This document shows, in pieces, positions 15,388 through 19,949 of a stretch of 19,949 bases of DNA. This DNA comes from a bacterium (GTDB lineage Bacteria; Armatimonadota; Chthonomonadetes; Chthonomonadales; Chthonomonadaceae). Numbering within the stretch: the stretch's first letter is position 1; each line of letters starts with the position of its first letter. A program made the position numbers and the translations under genes. The DNA lies in assembly GCA_021805405.1 (NCBI GenBank), contig JAJZFK010000397.1, positions 1 to 19,949 of the forward strand. The letters run 5' to 3'. The notes beneath the pieces are model-generated. The model was given only the letters and a program-made list of their open reading frames with translations. It was not told the DNA's origin and did no database searches.

Positions 15388-15519
15388 GCACTGCATCACT
15401 TGCAAACAACCGCTGTGAACTCGTGCGCCGGTTTACCCGTCAATAATAGACAGCGCATTGCGGCAATCGGGCGGCAAATTAGCATTGTCTGCTGTATGCA
15501 GTGAAATGGGAGTTCTGTT

Positions 15520-17481
15520 TTGTCTGATGTGGCGGAATACAGTGCACAGATGGTGGAACGAATCGCCCTCGCCCAACAAACCATAGCAGCACACGCACGC
15601 TCTGCAGTGCGCGTGCTGCTACAGGCTGCCGCCGACGAACTCGCTGCAGTGCTTGATGCCGACTGTGTATTGATAGGCCTCTTTCCTACCGCAGACTATC
15701 CCACGGGCCACCATGCCCTGGCTGGCAGTGCAATACCCTTTTCTCACGCCGTAAACCTGCCAGCACGCATAGAGAATGCACGCAACGAGATGCCAGAGGG
15801 AAAACCCACTACCCTCGTCCTCCCTTCTGGTGATCATACACTTCTTTACCCACTTGGTCCCGACAATGACGCCTTGGGTATCATTGAAATAACCTGCACC
15901 AGGGTGGGCTTTAGCACACGCGAACTTAGCGCCCTCGCTATTATTGAACGAACCATTCGTCTCGCGCTAAACAGTGCAGAAATTCGCCAACAACTTCAGC
16001 AAAAAGAGCATGATCTCGCTATTTTGCACCGATCTGCACGCACTATCAGCGGTAGCCTCAACATTCAGGTCGTTCTACAGTCGCTTTTAGACGGCCTTAA
16101 GGACCTCTTACAGCCTTCATTCTCTGCAGTATTCATGCTGAACGATCCGCGCACTCACCTGTTACCGGCCTGTTCGGACGGGGTACCGGAAGATAAGCGC
16201 GAAGTTCAGCTAGATGTACAGGGCTTAATGGTGCGCCAGGCACTGCAGTTTCCTGGTGTATACTCGCTAAACAGTGAACAGCTGCGGGAGTTTCACTCAC
16301 TGCTAGACTGCGAAATCCTGCAGAGTGGGTTAGTAGGTTCATTAGAGAGCGGCGGCGAGGTGCTGGGCGTACTAGTGGCCGCACGGCAGCAGGATACTCC
16401 GTTTTCTAACAGACAGATGCGGTTGGTTGAAACGCTTTTGGCACAAGCGGGCACTGCAGTACACAACGCATTCATGTATGAAGATCTCTCTCTACGCAAA
16501 ATGGAGACAGAGACTCTCTACAGGCTCGCTAGAGATCTTGCAAGTACCCACGATAGTGAAAAAAACCTACGCGCTGTCAGTAAGGCGGTGGAGGAACTGC
16601 TGCTAGTAACCCAGTTTGCTGTATTTATGTATGATTCGCATGAAAATATGCTGCACCTGCGCAGCAGCAGTGGGCTTACAGCAGGCACGGCAACCATATT
16701 CAACTGTGCACCAGGTGAATCCATACCGGGCTGGATATACCAGTGGCTTACACCGGCACGCATTACAGACGTTGAAATGGATGTACGTAACTCGTCACAC
16801 CCCTTGGGTGTGCTAGGTGCGCGATCGGTTATGGGGGTGCCCCTCACTACTGTGGATAATGAGCTAGGTGTACTGCTAGCCATGTCTCCTCATCGTCGCC
16901 ACTGGGCAGAGCATGAGCTCAACCTGCTGGATATCATAGCCAATCATCTTGCTACAGCGCTAGAAAACAACCGCCTTAGCAGCCAGCATAACTCCGACAG
17001 CCGGGCGGTACAGCGTGGTTTTCATCGTATTGCAGCCAGTCTGCGGCTTAATGCGGGTGTTACTACCGAGACCATAGCAGAAGTTATACGCGAAATGGTG
17101 CATGCAGACACCTGCGTTATGCATGCCGTACAGGCGCAGGAAGTACTACCCATTACCTTTAGCCACAAACTGGACGAGCAGATTTTATGGGTAGCTAATG
17201 ACAATATGAAAAGCCATACCGCATGGGTGGCCCGTCATGGGCGCGTACTCGCAATAAGTAGCGGCACCAGTGGACCTCATGGAACCCTGGAACACCCTAT
17301 TCGCCCTTTTAAATCTTATCTGGGTGTTCCCGTTAAAGAAGGAAGGCACACAGTGGGTGTGCTGGAGGTTTTCTCGCATAAACCAGGTGCTTTTTCTAAT
17401 GGCGAGGAAGAACTGCTCACTCAGTTTACGCGCAGCGCCAGACTTGCAGAGCGGTTTGTGTTTAATCGACCATTAGAATAA
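15520..17481 (+). CDS. Multi-GAF-domain protein (four tandem GAF-like domains, no output domain)
   Basis: The 653 residues consist almost wholly of GAF-type sensor domains joined by helices. GAF1 lies at about 25-158, GAF2 at 163-318 (opening HDLAILHRSARTISGSLNIQ), GAF3 at 325-485 (opening LYRLARDLASTHDSEKNLRA) and GAF4 at 492-648 (VQRGFHRIAASLRLNAGV, closing GVLEVFSHKPGAFSNGEEEL). GAF domains bind small ligands or act as dimerising modules. No histidine kinase, GGDEF, phosphatase or DNA-binding domain is present, nor an obvious bilin cysteine motif. The protein may sense a ligand and pass the signal through a partner. The start is a TTG at 15520, supported by GGGAG seven bases upstream; no better ATG lies near. 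An unknown helical protein follows 77 bases downstream. Confidence 0.82.
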   Translation: MSDVAEYSAQMVERIALAQQTIAAHARSAVRVLLQAAADELAAVLDADCVLIGLFPTADYPTGHHALAGSAIPFSHAVNLPARIENARNEMPEGKPTTLVLPSGDHTLLYPLGPDNDALGIIEITCTRVGFSTRELSALAIIERTIRLALNSAEIRQQLQQKEHDLAILHRSARTISGSLNIQVVLQSLLDGLKDLLQPSFSAVFMLNDPRTHLLPACSDGVPEDKREVQLDVQGLMVRQALQFPGVYSLNSEQLREFHSLLDCEILQSGLVGSLESGGEVLGVLVAARQQDTPFSNRQMRLVETLLAQAGTAVHNAFMYEDLSLRKMETETLYRLARDLASTHDSEKNLRAVSKAVEELLLVTQFAVFMYDSHENMLHLRSSSGLTAGTATIFNCAPGESIPGWIYQWLTPARITDVEMDVRNSSHPLGVLGARSVMGVPLTTVDNELGVLLAMSPHRRHWAEHELNLLDIIANHLATALENNRLSSQHNSDSRAVQRGFHRIAASLRLNAGVTTETIAEVIREMVHADTCVMHAVQAQEVLPITFSHKLDEQILWVANDNMKSHTAWVARHGRVLAISSGTSGPHGTLEHPIRPFKSYLGVPVKEGRHTVGVLEVFSHKPGAFSNGEEELLTQFTRSARLAERFVFNRPLE

Positions 17482-17558
17482 CCATATTAACAGCATCATT
17501 CGGCCAATCCACTTAAGAGTCAGCGGCACTGCGGCTAACACCGCGGGGAGGTTTACAG

Positions 17559-18281
17559 ATGGACTGGGACGATACTCACATTCATCACTTTATTGCGCGG
17601 TGGCACGAGCAGGATATCTATGCAGCGATTGAGGAGATGATCGCTACAATAGCACCGCTGGCAGCCGGCAGATTGCTTAATGAGTTAGCTGCTCATCTTC
17701 AACAGGAGAGCACAGATTTAAACAGCATGGTGGTACTGGTACACGCCGGAATTCAGTTTTGCCTGGCCAACTCCATCACGTTTAAAACAGAAAACCCCCA
17801 GGCTGCAGCACACCTTCGGCAGCAGGCAGCCGAACTGGCAGGGCGACTAGCATCTGCTACCTGGCCCGGCTGGAATTCGCCGGATCTGGTTATTCAGGAT
17901 ACGCACCTACTCTTTGGTATGGAGGCCGCACGACTCTATTTGCGCCTCTCACAGGAAAACCAGGAAGAACCCGCTCTTGCAGCCCGTGGTCACTGGCTAC
18001 TGGCTGCGCACTGCATGGCACGCCTGCACTGGCAACAGGCACATCAACACTTTCAGTTGGCAGCAACCCTGGCAGTGACCCCACAGTATATAGACTTTTG
18101 TAATGCTTATGCCGCTATGTGCATGGTGCTTGTTAATCCCGCAAATTCCAAAAACGTTGAAGAATGGTCTACCGCTCGCCAAACACTCATGCAGCACGAA
18201 AATGGTGAAGAGGTTATGCGGCAGACCACAACAGCCTACAATGTGTTCCTCACCCTGCTGACACAACAGACTTCCAATTAA
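17559..18281 (+). CDS. Hypothetical all-helical protein (TPR-like)
   Basis: The 240-residue protein has an excellent ribosome binding site (GGGGAGG, seven bases before ATG). I do not recognise the family. It is predicted to be nearly all alpha-helical, rich in Ala, Leu, Gln and His. Helix pairs such as ARGHWLLAAHCMARLHWQQA followed by HQHFQLAATLAV suggest a TPR-like fold near residues 140-175. There is no signal peptide or membrane segment, so it is cytoplasmic. It lies between the GAF protein and the imuB-dnaE2 pair, in a position where an imuA gene is found in other bacteria, but it shows no Walker A or RecA-like motif. An 84-base gap with its own promoter separates it from imuB, so it belongs more likely with the GAF gene. 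Confidence 0.6.
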   Translation: MDWDDTHIHHFIARWHEQDIYAAIEEMIATIAPLAAGRLLNELAAHLQQESTDLNSMVVLVHAGIQFCLANSITFKTENPQAAAHLRQQAAELAGRLASATWPGWNSPDLVIQDTHLLFGMEAARLYLRLSQENQEEPALAARGHWLLAAHCMARLHWQQAHQHFQLAATLAVTPQYIDFCNAYAAMCMVLVNPANSKNVEEWSTARQTLMQHENGEEVMRQTTTAYNVFLTLLTQQTSN

Positions 18282-18304
18282 TTTGTAGTGCGCTGTAATT
18301 TATA

Positions 18305-18367
18305 GTAGACAAATTTACACTTTCTTCGTATAATACAGATATCAAACCGATCTTTTGGTAGACAAAT
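18305..18367 (+). repeat. Direct repeat GTAGACAAAT, two copies flanking the imuB promoter and start
   Basis: The ten-base sequence GTAGACAAAT occurs exactly at 18305-18314 and 18358-18367, 53 bases apart. The first copy covers the minus-35 box and the second reaches into the imuB start codon. Each is followed by a TTAC (18315-18318 shifted by overlap, and 18370-18373), giving partly symmetric GTA...TAC sites. Binding at both would block initiation. A LexA-type damage regulator is an obvious candidate because imuB-dnaE2 cassettes are usually SOS-controlled, but the sequence does not match the LexA boxes I know. Confidence 0.45.
18306..18334 (+). promoter_or_regulatory. Sigma-70-type promoter of imuB-dnaE2
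   Basis: TAGACA (18306-18311), a 17-base spacer and a perfect TATAAT (18329-18334) place transcription start near 18341, giving a leader of about 25 bases to the imuB ATG. The minus-35 hexamer lies inside one copy of the direct repeat. Confidence 0.62.
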
Positions 18368-19784
18368 GATTACTTCATGTCTGTATTTACCCCAAATGGG
18401 AATCTATGCCGAAACCAGCTTTAATGCAGAACTGCTTCATAAGCCACTGGTGCTGCTAAACGAGGCCGATAGCGCTGTTGTAGTTTCAGATGAGGCAGCA
18501 GAAATAGGTATTTCACCCGGCCAAAACAAAACCGGTATCCTTGCGATGCACCCCAACACCCTGGTGAAAGAGTACAACAGGGAAGTTTATATGGAGGCGG
18601 CCAGCAGATTATGGTGGATGGCAGCTTACGAAAGCTCGGTGGTAGAACCCAATGGGCCAGAATGGTGCTATTTTCTTGCGGAAGAGCAGGATTTACTGCC
18701 GCGCACCATAAAGCTTTGCAGAGAGATTAGCCAGGTATACGGCATGCGTCCCAGCGTTGGCATTGGCAGCAGCAAACTCATAGCCCACCTGGCGGCACTG
18801 CGTGTTGGGCATGGAAAAATTAAACTGGTATCGCAGGAAAACGAGCTTCTATTCATGGCTGGCATCAGCCTTACAATGCTGCCAGCTATCAATCCCTCCC
18901 TCATTAAACGCGCAGAGCGACTAGGCATTCACACTGCAGGTGACTTCATGCGTACCCCGGCAACTGAACTGGTACGCCAGTTTGGCACATCGGCTCACCA
19001 GGTTATGCGCCTGGCAATGGGGCAGGATGACAGCCGCTTACACCCGGCATGGCCACCGCCTTGCCTGCAGAGATCCTACTGGTATGAAGAGCCCATAAAC
19101 GATATCAGTATATTAGAGCGAATACTGCCTCGTTTGGCAGCGTCTCTTGCGCGCAAGCTTACCGCACGGCAAGAGCTTTGTGCGTGGGCTGCACTAGAAC
19201 TGGAGAGCGAAACCGGCCTGCCAGCAGCCACGGAAATGAAAATGGAACACGCCACAAGGAACCAGTTGCAGATTACGGAAGCAGGTGAGCGCCTACTACA
19301 TAAACTATCCCCTACCCACCCGGTTCAGCGAATTACCTTGCGTGTTGGTGCCCTGGGTGTTGGTACCGCGCGCCAGCTCGCTCTGCTAGATGACAGCCAG
19401 TCTATTGCAGGTTATCCACATGAACGTCAGGAAAGGCTGCATAAATCCCTGGGGTACATCAGCAAAAAATATGGTAGCGGCAAGGTAGTGAAAGCTGGCC
19501 TACTGGAAAGATCTACCTCCATTCAAACCTGGATCCACGGTCTGGGCAGAAAGTGCCACGATCCCATTCAGGTAGTAACTGGTTCCAATGGCAACCCGGT
19601 ACGGGTAGTATGGCGCGGTAAAGAATATCCTGTGGATTCTGTTGAAAACCGTTGGAATGAGACAGCCTGGACAGATAAGGGTTATGTGGATAAGTCTGCT
19701 TACAGAATACTTTGCGGACGTATGGGCTGCTGTGAGCTCACTCTCATAGGTGCACGATGGTGCCTTACCGCGATTGCCGACTGA
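18366..19784 (+). CDS. imuB: ImuB-like inactive Y-family polymerase subunit with C-terminal DUF6504-like domain
   Basis: ImuB is the non-catalytic Y-family adaptor that brings DnaE2 to the beta clamp for mutagenic translesion synthesis. The 472 residues have a Y-family core: a palm beginning CLYLPQMGIYAETSFNAELL, YESSVVEPNGPEWCYF, GMRPSVGIGSSKLIAHLAA and a helix-hairpin-helix thumb (LGIHTAGDFMRTPATELVRQFG). The catalytic carboxylates of active members ('DxD' near the N-terminus and 'DE' after 'VEP') are replaced, as in ImuB. QLALLD at residues 337-342 resembles a beta-clamp-binding motif. The last 80 residues (PVRVVWRGKEYPVDSVENRW) resemble the DUF6504 or ImuB C-terminal domain. No strong ribosome binding site precedes the ATG. 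dnaE2 follows after 9 bases. Confidence 0.85.
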   Translation: MITSCLYLPQMGIYAETSFNAELLHKPLVLLNEADSAVVVSDEAAEIGISPGQNKTGILAMHPNTLVKEYNREVYMEAASRLWWMAAYESSVVEPNGPEWCYFLAEEQDLLPRTIKLCREISQVYGMRPSVGIGSSKLIAHLAALRVGHGKIKLVSQENELLFMAGISLTMLPAINPSLIKRAERLGIHTAGDFMRTPATELVRQFGTSAHQVMRLAMGQDDSRLHPAWPPPCLQRSYWYEEPINDISILERILPRLAASLARKLTARQELCAWAALELESETGLPAATEMKMEHATRNQLQITEAGERLLHKLSPTHPVQRITLRVGALGVGTARQLALLDDSQSIAGYPHERQERLHKSLGYISKKYGSGKVVKAGLLERSTSIQTWIHGLGRKCHDPIQVVTGSNGNPVRVVWRGKEYPVDSVENRWNETAWTDKGYVDKSAYRILCGRMGCCELTLIGARWCLTAIAD

Positions 19785-19793
19785 AAGACTGCA

Positions 19794-19949
19794 ATGTTCA
19801 TTCACCTGCATGTACACAGCCCATATAGTTTTCTTGATGGCGCCTCGGATATAGAAACATTGGCAGCCAGAGCCGCCGAAACGGGTATGCCAGCGCTCGC
19901 GCTTACAGATCACAACTCACTGGCGGCAGCCGTAAAATTTAATACAGCC
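19794..19949 (+). CDS. dnaE2: Error-prone DNA polymerase DnaE2 (ImuC), N-terminal 52 residues, cut by window end
   Basis: The 52 residues form the start of a C-family polymerase PHP domain. FIHLHVHSPYSFLDGAS carries the metal-binding histidine motif, and ALALTDHNSLAAAVKF carries the second motif. The 'SFLDGAS' form is typical of DnaE2 rather than replicative DnaE, which usually has 'SxxDG' with other residues. Together with the adjacent imuB, nine bases upstream and surely co-transcribed, this points to the damage-induced translesion polymerase. The frame is open to the window edge. A full protein would be roughly 1,000 residues, almost all outside this window. The ribosome binding site (AAAGA) is weak. 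Confidence 0.87.
   Translation, partial: MFIHLHVHSPYSFLDGASDIETLAARAAETGMPALALTDHNSLAAAVKFNTA

Noticed and set aside
1..19949. CRISPR array, insertion sequence or prophage
   Set aside because: No regularly spaced repeats, transposase, integrase or terminal inverted repeats are visible anywhere in the window.

Overview
This window holds chromosomal DNA of a bacterium whose features would suit a lineage such as Armatimonadota. That placement is an inference from gene content: murA next to mreB, a protein with S-layer-homology-like repeats, a DUF5679-type zinc ribbon, an acyl-ACP-reductase-like protein and an ImuB/DnaE2 pair. No rRNA or ribosomal protein is present to confirm it. Base composition is mixed, promoters look like sigma-70, and TTG and GTG starts are common.

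Left third (1-6861, minus strand). A sigma-70-type promoter at 6832-6861 precedes murA. murA overlaps mreB by 8 bases, and a secreted protein with degenerate SLH-like repeats follows. This is a cell-envelope and cell-shape unit. Downstream, on the same strand and tightly packed, come a zinc-finger membrane protein, a quinate 5-dehydrogenase-family protein, a small SCP2-like protein, an APC amino acid permease, and the N-terminal 155 residues of an acyl-ACP reductase-like dehydrogenase (COG5322 type) that runs off the left edge. The overlaps and 12-16 base gaps suggest co-transcription.

Middle (6862-11942). A gene-poor stretch of about 600 bases precedes a Tat-exported GH2 glycosidase on the plus strand. 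Convergent to it are an aldo/keto reductase, a VOC (glyoxalase-fold) protein and ribonuclease HI, all on the minus strand.

Right-centre (11943-15519). This is a sparse region. It contains a decayed, internally deleted relative (12126-12784) of the intact gene that follows it (12939-14429), which encodes a membrane protein with a HEAT-like segment. A promoter at 14761-14789 then fires into about 370 bases of non-coding, hairpin-rich leader ahead of a small DUF5679-like zinc-ribbon gene.

Right (15520-19949, plus strand). A protein made almost entirely of four GAF-like domains is followed by an unrecognised all-helical 240-residue protein. A clear promoter carrying a repeated 10-mer then precedes imuB and the start of dnaE2. 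The last two are a translesion-synthesis (mutasome) pair. No imuA is next to them in this window.

The strongest leads are the decayed tandem relative, the structured leader with mutually exclusive hairpins, the direct repeat at the imuB promoter, and the unusual quinate-dehydrogenase/SCP2/permease/acyl-ACP-reductase-like operon. All identifications are by eye; no searches were run.
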